Counted from the stretch's first letter, positions 34,629 to 44,881 are shown. The stretch: DNA of 64,000 nucleotides from Flavobacterium sp. DG2-3 (GCF_030730925.1 NZ_JAVAMB010000001.1:620001-684000); one strand, 5' to 3'. The notes: generated by a model not told the origin, from the letters alone. Program-made: numbers and translations.

Positions 34629-35633
34629 ATGAAAACAATTACAAGTTTGGTTTTATTAGCAGTATTATTTTGGGGTTGTCAAAATGAAGATATTGTCCCA
34701 ATGGAGGAAGCAGCAACAGCTGTAAATGCTCAGGATTCACAGGTTACCAATTCAACCGCTAAAACAGTCGGCGGAAATGTGCCATCGCACGATCCGAGTA
34801 CGATTGTAAAAAGCGGCGTTAATTATTATGTATTTACCACTGGAGATAATATTCCAGTTACTTATTCAAGAGATTTAATCAACTGGTCTTGGGGAACATC
34901 GGTATTCTCATCAACACCAAGTTGGATTACAGGATATGTTCCAGGATTTACAAAAACATTTTGGGCTCCAGATGTGGCTTGGTTCAATAACAGATGGAAT
35001 ATGTATTATTCTTGCTCGACATTTGGCTCTGCCACTTCAGCAATCGGATTGGTTACAACGCCGTCCATTTCGCAAAGCGCAGGAACAAACTGGACAGACA
35101 GAGGAGTTGTAGTTTCGTCTTCATCAGCCTCAGATGTAAATGCTATCGATCCGTCTATTTTAGTAGATGGTTCCAATGTTTACATGGCTTATGGTTCTTG
35201 GCATGCCGGAATTGGAGTTATTCAAATTAATCCTTCAACAGGAAAAACAACAGGGAGTAGAACTATTGTTGCAGGCGGAAACGGCGCATCTTGGGAAGCT
35301 CCTTGTCTGATTAAAGAAGGAAGTTATTACTATATGTTTGTAAACCGCGGCACTTGCTGCAATGGCGTAAACAGTACCTATTACATTGTTGTCGGACGCT
35401 CAACAAGTCCTTTCGGGCCTTTTGTAGATAAAAATGGAGTTTCTTTAAAAAGCGGAGGCGGAACAACCGTTTTGGCTTCACAAGGCAATTACATTGGACC
35501 TGGACATTTGTCTAGAATTACAGGAACTCAAAAAGGAGCTGTTCATTATTACAACGCAGCCGATAACGGAAACCCAAAACTCGAAATCGTATACTTTACA
35601 TGGTCATCTGGATGGCCAACACTTTCTTATTAA
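34629..35633 (+). CDS. GH43 endo-arabinanase-like lipoprotein
   Basis: 334 aa. Lipoprotein signal (LAVLFWGC, then QNED). A five-bladed GH43 propeller with base Asp in SHDPSTIV, pKa-modulating Asp in NAIDPSIL and acid Glu in SWEAPCLI; MYSC and NRGTCCNGVNSTYY resemble endo-1,5-alpha-L-arabinanases. Acidic residues after the Cys point to the cell surface, where it would cut arabinan into importable oligosaccharides. Separated from susD by a hairpin. Confidence 0.9.
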   Translation: MKTITSLVLLAVLFWGCQNEDIVPMEEAATAVNAQDSQVTNSTAKTVGGNVPSHDPSTIVKSGVNYYVFTTGDNIPVTYSRDLINWSWGTSVFSSTPSWITGYVPGFTKTFWAPDVAWFNNRWNMYYSCSTFGSATSAIGLVTTPSISQSAGTNWTDRGVVVSSSSASDVNAIDPSILVDGSNVYMAYGSWHAGIGVIQINPSTGKTTGSRTIVAGGNGASWEAPCLIKEGSYYYMFVNRGTCCNGVNSTYYIVVGRSTSPFGPFVDKNGVSLKSGGGTTVLASQGNYIGPGHLSRITGTQKGAVHYYNAADNGNPKLEIVYFTWSSGWPTLSY

Positions 35634-35687
35634 AAAACTAAAATTCAGAGGAAAGTTTTCGGACTTTCCTCTACAACAAAAACCACT

Positions 35688-37226
35688 ATGAAAAAAGCAC
35701 TTTTAATCTCATTTCTTATTACGTTTTGTAGTCAGTTAAATTTCGCGCAGACGACAATAACCATTAAAAATTCTGCTGATGCGCCAACAATTGACAAAAA
35801 TATTTACGGTCATTTTGCAGAACATTTAGGCCGCTGTATTTACGGAGGATTTTTTGTGGGAGATACTTCGAAAATTCCAAATACAAAAGGAGTAAGAAAT
35901 GATATTATTGCTGCTTTAAAAGAGTTGAAAATTCCAAATTTAAGATGGCCGGGCGGATGTTTTGCTGATACATACCATTGGAAAGACGGAATTGGACCTC
36001 AAAACGAAAGACCAACTATTGTAAACAAATGGTGGGGAGGTACAACAGAAGACAACAGTTTTGGAACACATGATTTCTTGAACATGTGCGAACTTCTAGG
36101 CGCAGAACCGTATTTGTCTGGAAACGTAGGAAGCGGAACCGTTCAGGAATTAGCAGACTGGGTTCAGTACACCAATTTTGGAGGTAAAAGTCCGATGAGT
36201 GATTTGCGTGTAAAGAATGGAAGAAAAGAACCTTGGAAAGTAAAATATTGGGGAATTGGAAATGAAGCTTGGGGATGCGGAGGAAATATGACTGCAGAAT
36301 ACTACGCTGGCGAATATAGAAAATTTGCCACATTTATGTCAGATTGGGAAAATACAGGAGGAATTACAAGAATTGCTTCTGGATCAAATAGTTCCGATTA
36401 CAATTGGACAGAAGTTTTAATGAAAGGAATTCCGTTAAATATGTTAGGCGGAGTTGGCGTTCACCATTATGCTGTAATTGACTGGGGCAAAAAAGGAAGC
36501 GACAGAGAATTTACAGAAGAAGGCTATTTCAAAACCATGCAGTCTGCTTTAAAAATGGAAGAATTGGTTACCAAACATTCTGCGATTATGGACAAATACG
36601 ATCCTGAGAAAAAAGTAGCGATGATTGTAGACGAATGGGGAGGTTGGTACGAAGTAGAAAAAGGAACAAATCCTGGATTTTTATACCAGCAAAATACCAT
36701 GCGTGATGCTGTTTTAGCGGGAGCAACATTAAACATTTTCAACAATCATGCAGAACGTGTTCGCATGGCCAACTTAGCGCAATGCGTCAATGTTTTGCAA
36801 GCAGTAATCCTTACTGACAAAGCTAAAATGATTACAACACCAACGTATTCGGTAATGAAAATGTATGCGGTGCATCAAGATGCAAAACTACTGCCAGTAA
36901 GTTTTCAATCGCCTTCTTATACTTTTAACGGAGAAACACTTCCAGCAGTTTCGGCATCGGCATCAAAAGATAAAAGTGGAGCGATTCATATTTCTTTAGT
37001 GAATGTGGATGCCAAAAATAAAAACAAAATCGAAATTGATGTAAAAGATTTAGGAGCTAAAAACTTCACAGGAACGATTATTACTTCTGCTAAATTACAA
37101 GATTACAATTCATTCGAAAATCCAAACAAAATTGTTCCAACAGCTTTTAAAGGTTTCGAAAACAAAAAAGGAAAACTTGTAATCACGATTCCTCCTTTCT
37201 CAGTAGTTGTTTTAGAAGGAAAATAA
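35688..37226 (+). CDS. GH51 alpha-L-arabinofuranosidase
   Basis: 512 aa, with a cleavable signal peptide (MKKALLISFLITFCSQLNFAQ) and no lipobox, so periplasmic. A TIM barrel with the acid/base Glu in WGIGNEAWGCGG and nucleophile Glu in MIVDEWGGWYE, then a C-terminal beta-sandwich (~residues 400-512). It removes terminal alpha-L-arabinofuranosyl residues from imported oligosaccharides. It is 54 nt downstream of the first GH43 gene. Confidence 0.95.
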   Translation: MKKALLISFLITFCSQLNFAQTTITIKNSADAPTIDKNIYGHFAEHLGRCIYGGFFVGDTSKIPNTKGVRNDIIAALKELKIPNLRWPGGCFADTYHWKDGIGPQNERPTIVNKWWGGTTEDNSFGTHDFLNMCELLGAEPYLSGNVGSGTVQELADWVQYTNFGGKSPMSDLRVKNGRKEPWKVKYWGIGNEAWGCGGNMTAEYYAGEYRKFATFMSDWENTGGITRIASGSNSSDYNWTEVLMKGIPLNMLGGVGVHHYAVIDWGKKGSDREFTEEGYFKTMQSALKMEELVTKHSAIMDKYDPEKKVAMIVDEWGGWYEVEKGTNPGFLYQQNTMRDAVLAGATLNIFNNHAERVRMANLAQCVNVLQAVILTDKAKMITTPTYSVMKMYAVHQDAKLLPVSFQSPSYTFNGETLPAVSASASKDKSGAIHISLVNVDAKNKNKIEIDVKDLGAKNFTGTIITSAKLQDYNSFENPNKIVPTAFKGFENKKGKLVITIPPFSVVVLEGK

Positions 37227-37236
37227 ATTTATAAAG

Positions 37237-38859
37237 ATGAAAAAATCCAATTTCATTCTCCAAACAGTTTCGTACATCGGACTCTTTTTTGTGGCGCTTA
37301 TTGCGGTAAGCTGTTCCAAAGACGATCCAGCGACAGAAACGCCAGATCCAGATCCCGTGGTGAATCCGCCAGTGGTTACGCCAACATTTAATGGGCCAAC
37401 TTACGCTGACAATTATACGGCATTTGCAAGTTGGGCCAGCAGATCGCAATGGAATTTAGCCAACGTACACGATCCATCAGTAGAGAAATCGGGAGAATAC
37501 TATTATATGTACCAAACCGATGCTTCATACGGAAATTCGCATGAAGGCAACGGACATTTTTTCTACAGAAGATCAAAAGATTTAATCAATTGGGAATTCA
37601 TGGGATCTACTATGACCACAGCTCCGGCTTGGGTAAAAGATTCGTTGAATAATAAAAGAGCGAGAATGAATCCGGCGCTTCCTCCAATCGAAAATCCGAA
37701 TTACGGGTATTGGGCGCCGTGTGTTCGAAAAGTGGGGAATAAATTTAGAATGTATTATAGCATTGTAGTTACAAATCCAATTGTCGGAACAGATACGAAT
37801 ACTTCTTGGTCAGAGCGTGCTTTTATTGGTTTGGCCGAAACAGATGATTTGGCGTCTAATAATTGGGTTGACAAAGGAATGGTAGTTTGTTCTGAACCTG
37901 ACGGTGTAAAAAGTTATGTTAGAAACGGAGGAAACGATTGGGATGCGTATTTCAAATTTAACGCAATCGATCCGAGTTTTATCGAAACCCCAGAAGGCGA
38001 ACAATACTTAATTTATGGGTCATGGCATTCTGGAATCGCGGCTTTAAAACTAAATCCAGCAACAGGAAAACCAGACAAATTAAAAACAATTGACGATTAC
38101 GGAGTTCGAATTGCAGGCCGCGGAAATGTAAACACAAACCGTTGGCAAGCGCTTGAAGGACCAGAAATCATCTACAATCCAGATACCCAATATTACTATT
38201 TGTTTTTGGCTTATGACGAATTATCCGTGGCGTACAATATACGTGTAGCGCGTTCCAAAAACATTCTTGGTCCTTACGTAACCAACACAGGAATGAGCAT
38301 TACCAACGGAGCAGAATGTTTTCCGCTAGTAACACATCCGTATCAATTTAAAAATCATACAGGCTGGGTTGGATTTGCGCATTGTGCTGTTTTTCAAAAC
38401 CCAACAACAAAACAATGGTTTTATGCTTCTCAAGCGCGTTTGCCTGAAGGTATTGCTGGAATCGCAGTTTCAAATGCGGTTATGATGGGACATGTTCGCG
38501 GCATTCAATGGACAGAAGACGGATGGCCAGTTGTAGAACCTGAACGTTATGCGGGAGTGCCGACAACGACTTTTGCTGAAGGAAACTTGGTAGGAACTTG
38601 GGAACAAATCACGATGAATTACCAATACAAAACCATGCAGAAAGCAGTCACAATTTATTTAACAGCCGACAAAAAAGTAAGCGGAGACATAACAGGAACT
38701 TGGTCATATGATGCTGCTAAAAAAATCGCCACCATAAACGGAGTAAAATGCAACGTAGTCGACGCTTGGGATTGGGAATCGGCTACCAGAAAAGTGACTT
38801 TAACTTACACTGGAATCAACAGCGCAGGATTAGCCGTTTGGGGTAAGAAAGTGAACTAA
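37237..38859 (+). CDS. GH43 endo-arabinanase lipoprotein with C-terminal beta domain
   Basis: 540 aa. Lipobox (LIAVSC) followed by SKDDP, which fits the K-(D/E)2 surface-export pattern, then a Pro-rich linker (ETPDPDPVVNPPVVTPT). Propeller residues: VHDPSVEKSG (base Asp), NAIDPSFIE (Asp) and LEGPEIIY (acid Glu). The last ~85 residues (GTWEQITMNYQYKT...) resemble the C-terminal domain of B. subtilis Abn2. Together this suggests the main surface endo-1,5-alpha-L-arabinanase. It begins 10 nt after the GH51 gene. Confidence 0.92.
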   Translation: MKKSNFILQTVSYIGLFFVALIAVSCSKDDPATETPDPDPVVNPPVVTPTFNGPTYADNYTAFASWASRSQWNLANVHDPSVEKSGEYYYMYQTDASYGNSHEGNGHFFYRRSKDLINWEFMGSTMTTAPAWVKDSLNNKRARMNPALPPIENPNYGYWAPCVRKVGNKFRMYYSIVVTNPIVGTDTNTSWSERAFIGLAETDDLASNNWVDKGMVVCSEPDGVKSYVRNGGNDWDAYFKFNAIDPSFIETPEGEQYLIYGSWHSGIAALKLNPATGKPDKLKTIDDYGVRIAGRGNVNTNRWQALEGPEIIYNPDTQYYYLFLAYDELSVAYNIRVARSKNILGPYVTNTGMSITNGAECFPLVTHPYQFKNHTGWVGFAHCAVFQNPTTKQWFYASQARLPEGIAGIAVSNAVMMGHVRGIQWTEDGWPVVEPERYAGVPTTTFAEGNLVGTWEQITMNYQYKTMQKAVTIYLTADKKVSGDITGTWSYDAAKKIATINGVKCNVVDAWDWESATRKVTLTYTGINSAGLAVWGKKVN

Positions 38860-39124
38860 AAATTCCAATTTTTTTAAATCCCAAATTCCAAAGGTATAAG
38901 AGCTTAAAAACAAATCGGTAGAATCTGCGAGAGAACCATTTTAGCAGGTAGAAAAAAATCAAATAAATCTGCTCTAATCTGTAAAATCTGCGTGAAACAA
39001 AAAAATAAGCCACGAATTCACGAATTAAAATGATTAAAAAATTTGTGTAATAAAAATAACCGCAAATTTCTCGAATTATGATTTGGTAAAATTCGGGAAT
39101 TCGTGGCGAAAAAAAATAAAAGCA
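38860..39124. repeat. Spacer with GCCACGAATTCACGAATT repeat
   Basis: GCCACGAATTCACGAATT (39008) and GAATTCGTGGCG (39098) form inverted arms about 70 bp apart. No promoter was identified; the following GH43 gene may rely on read-through. Confidence 0.65.
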
Positions 39125-40069
39125 ATGATGAAAAACCTATTTACAAGCCTTTCCATTTTATTCTTATCGATAGCCACTGCGCAATCGGTAAAAACAAACA
39201 ATCCCGTTATCACCGATAAATACACCGGCGATCCAGCGGCATTGGTTTATAAAGACAAAGTGTATTTGTATGCTGGTCATGATGAAGCGCCAAACGATTT
39301 TAATTTTTATAAAATGAATGAATGGCTGGTGTATTCTTCTTCTGATATGAAAAAATGGGAATCGCATCCAGTGCCTTTAAAAGTAACCGATTTTAAATGG
39401 GCAAAAAGTGATGCTTGGGCTTCGCAGGTAATAGAAAGAAATGGAAAATTCTATTGGTACGTTACGGTTGAACACGGCACAGTTCCAGGAAAATCTATTG
39501 GAGTTGCAGTTGCAGACAACCCGCTTGGACCTTTTAAAGATGCGTTAGGAAAAGCATTAATCACCAATGATATGACCAAATTTAGCGATATAAGTTGGGA
39601 TGACATCGATCCGACGGTTTATATCGATGATGATGGACAAGCTTATTTATTTTGGGGAAATACTGCTTGCCATTATGCCAAATTAAAAGAAAATATGACG
39701 GAAATCGACGGAGAAATTCATCACATCAAACTGCCAAATTTCACCGAAGCACCGTGGATTCACAAGCACGAAGGCTGGTATTATTTGTCGTACGCTTATG
39801 AGTTTCCAGAGAAAATTGCCTACGCGATGAGCAAATCAATTACTGGACCTTGGGAGTTTAAAGGAATTCTAAACGAATTAGCTGGAAACTGCAATACGAA
39901 TCATCAATCGATAATTAATTTTAAAGGGCAATCTTATTTCATTTATCACAACGGAGCATCACAACCACATGGAGGAAGTTTTAGAAGGTCAGTCTGCGTC
40001 GATAAATTATTTTACAACAAAGACGGAACGATGAAACGTGTGGTGATGACATCTGAGGGAATTCAGTAA
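39125..40069 (+). CDS. GH43 alpha-L-arabinofuranosidase/xylosidase-like enzyme, periplasmic
   Basis: 314 aa from the ATG at 39125 (MMKNLFTSLSILF); a longer frame to 39083 runs through repeat DNA. A signal peptide ending at TAQS has no lipobox. Catalytic positions: TGDPAALVYKDKVYLY (base Asp), DDIDPTVYIDDDG (Asp) and FTEAPWIHKHEGWYYLSY (acid Glu). This GH43 type works from chain ends and would trim oligosaccharides in the periplasm. Exact subfamily cannot be assigned by eye. Confidence 0.88.
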   Translation: MMKNLFTSLSILFLSIATAQSVKTNNPVITDKYTGDPAALVYKDKVYLYAGHDEAPNDFNFYKMNEWLVYSSSDMKKWESHPVPLKVTDFKWAKSDAWASQVIERNGKFYWYVTVEHGTVPGKSIGVAVADNPLGPFKDALGKALITNDMTKFSDISWDDIDPTVYIDDDGQAYLFWGNTACHYAKLKENMTEIDGEIHHIKLPNFTEAPWIHKHEGWYYLSYAYEFPEKIAYAMSKSITGPWEFKGILNELAGNCNTNHQSIINFKGQSYFIYHNGASQPHGGSFRRSVCVDKLFYNKDGTMKRVVMTSEGIQ

Positions 40070-40340
40070 GGTTGTCAGCCTGCGCGGAGTCGAAGGCCAT
40101 TTCAAATTTCTGTTTTTAAAACTTAAATGTTCTTAATTAGAAAAGTAACCACAATCTTGTCATTCCGAGGAACGAGGGATATCCGCAAGTAACTCCATTT
40201 AGAGAATCGTCAATCTTTGTCGAGCTACTAACGGAGATCCTTCCTTCGTCAGGATGACAAAAATGAGAATTCATGTATAATAAAGACCTACAAGGTTTTG
40301 AAAACCTTGCAGGAGAGCTCAAAAAACTTACATCACTTAT
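40070..40340. repeat. Spacer with TGTCATTCCGAGGAACGAGG-type inverted repeat
   Basis: One arm of the GTCAGCCTGCGCGGAGTCGA family lies at about 40073-40092. A second, different element runs from about 40158 (TGTCATTCCGAGGAACGAGG) to 40260 (GTCAGGATGACA) with converging ends. No gene seen. Confidence 0.65.
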
Positions 40341-41321
40341 ATGGTTTACAAAAACATAAAACAGACAATTACAGTTCTAATGATGTTGACAGTGTCGATG
40401 TCATTTGCGCAGGATATTGTCGTTCACGACCCCGTTGTCATCAAACAAAAAGACACTTATTATTTGTACTGCACAGGCAACGGAATCAGTGTTTTTAGTT
40501 CAAAAGATTTAAAAAAGTGGAACAAAGAGGCACCCGTTTTCAAAGAAAAACCAGTTTGGGCAGATGGTGTTGCAGCCGATTTTAAAAACCACATTTGGGC
40601 ACCGGATATTTCATTCCATAACAATCAATATTATCTGTATTATTCGGTTTCCGCTTTCGCGAAAAATACGTCGGCGATTGGCGTTGCAATTAATAAAACT
40701 TTAGACCCAAAAGATAAAAATTACAAATGGGTAGATCAGGGAATCGTTATTCAATCGCACCCAAACAGAGATATGTGGAACGCCATAGATCCGAATTTAG
40801 TTTTTGATGAAAACAATACGCCATGGCTTTCTTTTGGTTCTTTTTGGGAAGGATTGAAATTGGTCAAATTAAATTCTGATTTAAAATCAATTGCAGAACC
40901 GCAAGAATGGCATACGATTTCAAAACGTAAAAGAAGTTTCGAATTAGCCGATTCAGATCCTGGAGATGGCGCGCTTGAAGCTCCATTTATCTTTAAGAAA
41001 AACGGTTATTACTATCAATTTCTTTCTTGGGATTTATGCTGTCGCGGAGAAAAAAGCACTTATAAAGTCGTTGTCGGAAGATCAAAAAGTGTAATCGGTC
41101 CTTATTTAGATAAAGAAGGAAAACAGCTAGACCAAGGCGGAGGAAGTCTAGTTGTTCAAGGCGATGAAAATTACTTTGGCGTAGGCCATAACAGCGCCTA
41201 CACTTTCGACGGAAAAGATTATATGTTTTACCACGCTTACGAAAAGAAAACCAACGGAACGCCAAAATTAGTAGTCAAAGAAATGCAATGGGACGCCGAT
41301 TTATGGCCTGTTCTAAAATAA
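40341..41321 (+). CDS. GH43 arabinanase-like enzyme, periplasmic
   Basis: 326 aa. Signal peptide cleaved after SMSFAQ, no lipobox. Propeller motifs: VVHDPVVIKQKDTYYLY (base Asp), NAIDPNLVFDEN (Asp), ALEAPFIFKKNGYYYQF (acid Glu), plus WDLCCRGEKSTYKVVVGRS, which closely resembles endo-1,5-alpha-L-arabinanases and the 34629 paralogue. Probably shortens arabino-oligosaccharides in the periplasm. Confidence 0.9.
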   Translation: MVYKNIKQTITVLMMLTVSMSFAQDIVVHDPVVIKQKDTYYLYCTGNGISVFSSKDLKKWNKEAPVFKEKPVWADGVAADFKNHIWAPDISFHNNQYYLYYSVSAFAKNTSAIGVAINKTLDPKDKNYKWVDQGIVIQSHPNRDMWNAIDPNLVFDENNTPWLSFGSFWEGLKLVKLNSDLKSIAEPQEWHTISKRKRSFELADSDPGDGALEAPFIFKKNGYYYQFLSWDLCCRGEKSTYKVVVGRSKSVIGPYLDKEGKQLDQGGGSLVVQGDENYFGVGHNSAYTFDGKDYMFYHAYEKKTNGTPKLVVKEMQWDADLWPVLK

Positions 41322-41742
41322 ACAAAGAAGTTCCGTAGGAACGAAACATATTGTAGCAACGGATTTTAATCCGTTGAACAAGATTAAAAAGATTAAAATA
41401 AATCTGCTTAATCTGCAGGAGAAAAATTTAAACACATAGAAACATAGATTTTAAAAATGTATAAAAGAGTTAAAAGAACAAATCTAGATTTGAACACATA
41501 GCTATGTGAATTTAGAGAAATGAAATGCCTTTTACAGACAAAGAAAAACTATGATTCTATGTGTTAGAAAAAATATTGTCACAGATTTTAAGATTAAAAT
41601 AAATCAGCTAAATCTGCGGGAAACAAAATTTAAACACATAGCTATGTGAATTTATAAAAATGAAATGCCTTTTACAGATAAAGTAAAACTATGATTCTAT
41701 GTGTTTAAAAAATAATTACATCGAATAAGTCATTATAAAACA
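41322..41742. repeat. Spacer with AACACATAG repeats before the GH127 gene
   Basis: Contains a GTTCCGTAGGAAC fragment (~41331), a full AACACATAG element (41432-41565) and, after a GTCACAGATTTTAAGATTAAAA arm, a half copy of the same element (41633-41704). The two copies share long identical stretches. No promoter found. Confidence 0.8.
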
Positions 41743-43725
41743 ATGAAGAAATACAACTTACCAATTTTAACGATTTTCATCTCGCTTTTGGTTTTAGTTT
41801 CCTGTAAAGAAACCAAAAACAATGCCGTACAATCGAGTAAAACTTCAGCCTTAAAAGCAGGTTACGAAATAGAACCCGTTAACATCCAAAATGTAAAATT
41901 AACCGATTCTTTTTGGTTGCCCATTATTAAAAGAGTGCAGGAAATTACAATAGAATATGCGATTCAGAAATGTAATGAAGAAGGCCGTTTTGAGAATTTT
42001 TTAATTGCTGGAAAACAAAAAACCGGAACCGTTCGCGGAGAAATGCCTTTTGACGATACCGATGTTTACAAGATTATCGAAGGCGCATCGAATACTTTGA
42101 TTTCAGCACCAAATCCTAAATTGGAAAAAGTTTTAGATTCCTTAATTGCGATTGTAAAAATCGGTCAGGAAAAAGACGGTTATTTAACAACTTGGAGAAC
42201 CATAAATCCAGCAAAACCGCCCGCAACTTGGGTTCCGGTGATTGAAGGAAAACGTTGGGAATCTTTACAAATTAGCCACGAATGTTATAACGCAGGACAT
42301 TTGATTGAAGCGGCTATTGTACATTATGAAGCAACAGGAAAAAGAAATTTCTTGGACATCGCCATCAAAAATGCCGATTTGTTAGTGAAAACTTTTGGAG
42401 AAAAACCAGATCAGATAAGAGGAGTTCCAGGGCATCAAATTGTAGAAACGGGTTTGTTGAAATTGTATCAGATTACGGGTAAAGAAGATTATTTAAAACT
42501 GGCAAAATACTATTTGGACAATCGCGGAAATCCAAACGATCATAAATTATATGGCGAATATGCGCAAGATCATATTCCAGTAATTCAGCAAAATGAAGTG
42601 GTTGGACACGCCGTAAGAGCGGTTTATATGTATGCGGGAATGACCGATATTGTGGCTTTAACAAAAGATAAAAACTATGAAAATGCCGTAAATAATTTAT
42701 GGGAAAACATGGTCAACAAAAAAATGTACATCACAGGCGGAATCGGTTCAAGACATGACGGCGAAGCTTTTGGAGTAAATTACGAATTGCCAAACTTAAC
42801 CGCTTACAACGAAACCTGCGCTGCAATCGGAGATGTATATTGGAATCACAGACTACACAGTTTATACGGAAAATCGAAATATTTTGATGTGATCGAAAGA
42901 ACCATGTACAACGGATTAATTTCGGGTATTTCGCTTGACGGAAAACAATTTTTCTATCCCAATGCTTTAGAATCTGATGGAGTTTATAAGTCAAATAGAG
43001 GTTCATGTACGCGTCAGGCTTGGTTTGATTGTTCTTGCTGTCCGACAAATCTGATTCGTTTTATTCCGTCAATTCCGGGGTTGATTTATTCGAAAACAAA
43101 GAATGATTTATTTGTGAATTTATATGCTTCAAACGACGCTTCTTTCACTTTAGGAAAAACCGATTTACAGATTTCACAGCAGACTTCGTATCCGTGGAAT
43201 GGAAAAGTTGGCATTTCTGTTAACCCAAAAAAAGAAAGTAAATTCACGATTAAACTTAGAGTTCCGGGTTGGGCAAGAAATGAAGTTTTACCAGGCGATT
43301 TATATACGTATAAAAAAGCTTCGACTCAAAAACCAACGATTACGATAAACGGAGAAATAATAGCAATTCAGCCTGAAAATGGTTATTTCAACGTAACCAG
43401 AAATTGGAAAAAAGGAGACAAAATTGCGCTTAATTTTCCAATGGAAGTTCAGGAAGTTGAAACCAATTCGAAAGTTGAAACCAACAAAAACAAAGTTTCT
43501 TTAGAATACGGACCAATTGTTTATGCGTTTGAAGAAGTGGATAATAATAGCAATTTCGATAAAATAAATATCAGCGCCAACGATACTTTCCAAGTAAGAA
43601 AAGAAGCCAATTTATTGAATGGAGTGAATGTAATTGAAACTGATAAATTCAAAGCCATTCCATACTATTCTTGGTCAAACCGAGGCGTAAATAAAATGAA
43701 AGTCTGGATTGATTTTAAAAACTGA
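41743..43725 (+). CDS. GH127-family beta-L-arabinofuranosidase lipoprotein
   Basis: 660 aa. Lipobox LVLVSC followed by KETKN (no acidic cluster, so probably facing the periplasm). The (alpha/alpha)6 barrel has the zinc/cysteine site of GH127/GH146: Glu and Cys in NETCAAIGDVYWNHR and the paired Cys in WFDCSCCPTNLIRF, where the Cys acts as nucleophile. It would release beta-L-arabinofuranose caps. A C-terminal beta-rich part ends in GVNKMKVWIDFKN. Confidence 0.9.
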   Translation: MKKYNLPILTIFISLLVLVSCKETKNNAVQSSKTSALKAGYEIEPVNIQNVKLTDSFWLPIIKRVQEITIEYAIQKCNEEGRFENFLIAGKQKTGTVRGEMPFDDTDVYKIIEGASNTLISAPNPKLEKVLDSLIAIVKIGQEKDGYLTTWRTINPAKPPATWVPVIEGKRWESLQISHECYNAGHLIEAAIVHYEATGKRNFLDIAIKNADLLVKTFGEKPDQIRGVPGHQIVETGLLKLYQITGKEDYLKLAKYYLDNRGNPNDHKLYGEYAQDHIPVIQQNEVVGHAVRAVYMYAGMTDIVALTKDKNYENAVNNLWENMVNKKMYITGGIGSRHDGEAFGVNYELPNLTAYNETCAAIGDVYWNHRLHSLYGKSKYFDVIERTMYNGLISGISLDGKQFFYPNALESDGVYKSNRGSCTRQAWFDCSCCPTNLIRFIPSIPGLIYSKTKNDLFVNLYASNDASFTLGKTDLQISQQTSYPWNGKVGISVNPKKESKFTIKLRVPGWARNEVLPGDLYTYKKASTQKPTITINGEIIAIQPENGYFNVTRNWKKGDKIALNFPMEVQEVETNSKVETNKNKVSLEYGPIVYAFEEVDNNSNFDKINISANDTFQVRKEANLLNGVNVIETDKFKAIPYYSWSNRGVNKMKVWIDFKN

Positions 43726-43765
43726 ATTCCGCACAAATAAATTTAATTCAACAAACCAATATAAC

Positions 43766-44881
43766 ATGCAAATAAACCTATTAAAAAATCTGGCACTTTC
43801 AGCCGTTGTTTTTGTAAGTGTCTCTTCCTGTACAGATAAAAAAGCAGAAAAAGAGCTGTCTAAAGAAAAAGTGACTGCGACAAAAACAACTTTAACCAAC
43901 AAACCTATTGTGTTGCAAAGAGCAGATCCTTTTATCTACAAGCATACAGATGGGTATTACTATTTTACAGGGTCTGTACCAACTTACGACGCTATAGAGT
44001 TAAGACGCGCAAAGTCTATTGATGAACTTCAAAATGCGGAAACTTTTAGAGTGTGGGAAAAACACAAAAGCGGACCAATGAGCCGTCATGTTTGGGCTCC
44101 GGAAATTCATTATTTGGATGGAAAATGGTACGTATATTTTGCAGCAAGCCAAGAAGACGATATTTGGAGATTAAGACCTTATGTTTTGCAGTGTACAGGT
44201 CAGGATCCTTTGCATGATAAGTGGATTGAATTGGGGCAAATGCAGGCAGCTGACGCAGATCCAAAAAGTTTTACCGATTTTTCTCTAGACGGGACTGTGT
44301 TTGAGCATAAAAATAAACGCTATTTCTGTTGGGCAGAAAAAACAGGCGGGCAGTTTGCAGCTTCTAATTTGTATTTAGCCGAAATGGAATCACCCATAAA
44401 ACTAAAAACAGTTCAATTCATGCTAACGACTCCTGATTATGATTGGGAGCGTATAGGTTTTTGGGTAAATGAAGGGCCTGCATTTCTTAAACACAATGGC
44501 AAAATTTATATTACTTTTTCGGCAAGTGCTACTGGTTCTTGTTACAGTATGGGAATGATGGAAGCAGATGAAAATGCTGATTTATTAGATAGAAATTCTT
44601 GGAAAAAATCCAGATATCCTGTATTAAAAACCAATGAAGCGAAAAAAATATATGGGCCAGGGCATAACTCTTTTACAGTAGATGAAAACGGAGAACCATT
44701 AGTAATTTATCATGCAAGGGATTATGAAAAAGCGGTTGGCGATCCCAAAGTGGTACCTGCAACAGATAAAAGACCATTGAAAGAAATTATTGCAGATCCG
44801 TTATATGATCCTAATCGCCATGCGAGAATGATGAAATTAAAATTTGATAAAAACGGTAGGCCAATATTTGAATTTAATTAA
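43766..44881 (+). CDS. GH43-family lipoprotein, exo-acting arabinofuranosidase-like
   Basis: 371 aa from the ATG at 43766 (MQINLLKNLALS); a longer frame from 43709 overlaps the GH127 gene and would bury the signal peptide. Lipobox VSVSSC then TDKKAEKE. Motifs: QRADPFIYKHTDGYYYFTGS (base Asp), FSLDGTVFEHKNKRYF (Asp) and NEGPAFLKHNGKIYITFS (acid Glu). Five GH43 genes in one locus probably divide the work between surface, periplasm and different linkages. Confidence 0.88.
   Translation: MQINLLKNLALSAVVFVSVSSCTDKKAEKELSKEKVTATKTTLTNKPIVLQRADPFIYKHTDGYYYFTGSVPTYDAIELRRAKSIDELQNAETFRVWEKHKSGPMSRHVWAPEIHYLDGKWYVYFAASQEDDIWRLRPYVLQCTGQDPLHDKWIELGQMQAADADPKSFTDFSLDGTVFEHKNKRYFCWAEKTGGQFAASNLYLAEMESPIKLKTVQFMLTTPDYDWERIGFWVNEGPAFLKHNGKIYITFSASATGSCYSMGMMEADENADLLDRNSWKKSRYPVLKTNEAKKIYGPGHNSFTVDENGEPLVIYHARDYEKAVGDPKVVPATDKRPLKEIIADPLYDPNRHARMMKLKFDKNGRPIFEFN

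Noticed and set aside
43709..43765. Earlier start of the last GH43 gene
   Set aside because: It overlaps GH127 and would displace the lipoprotein signal peptide from the N-terminus.
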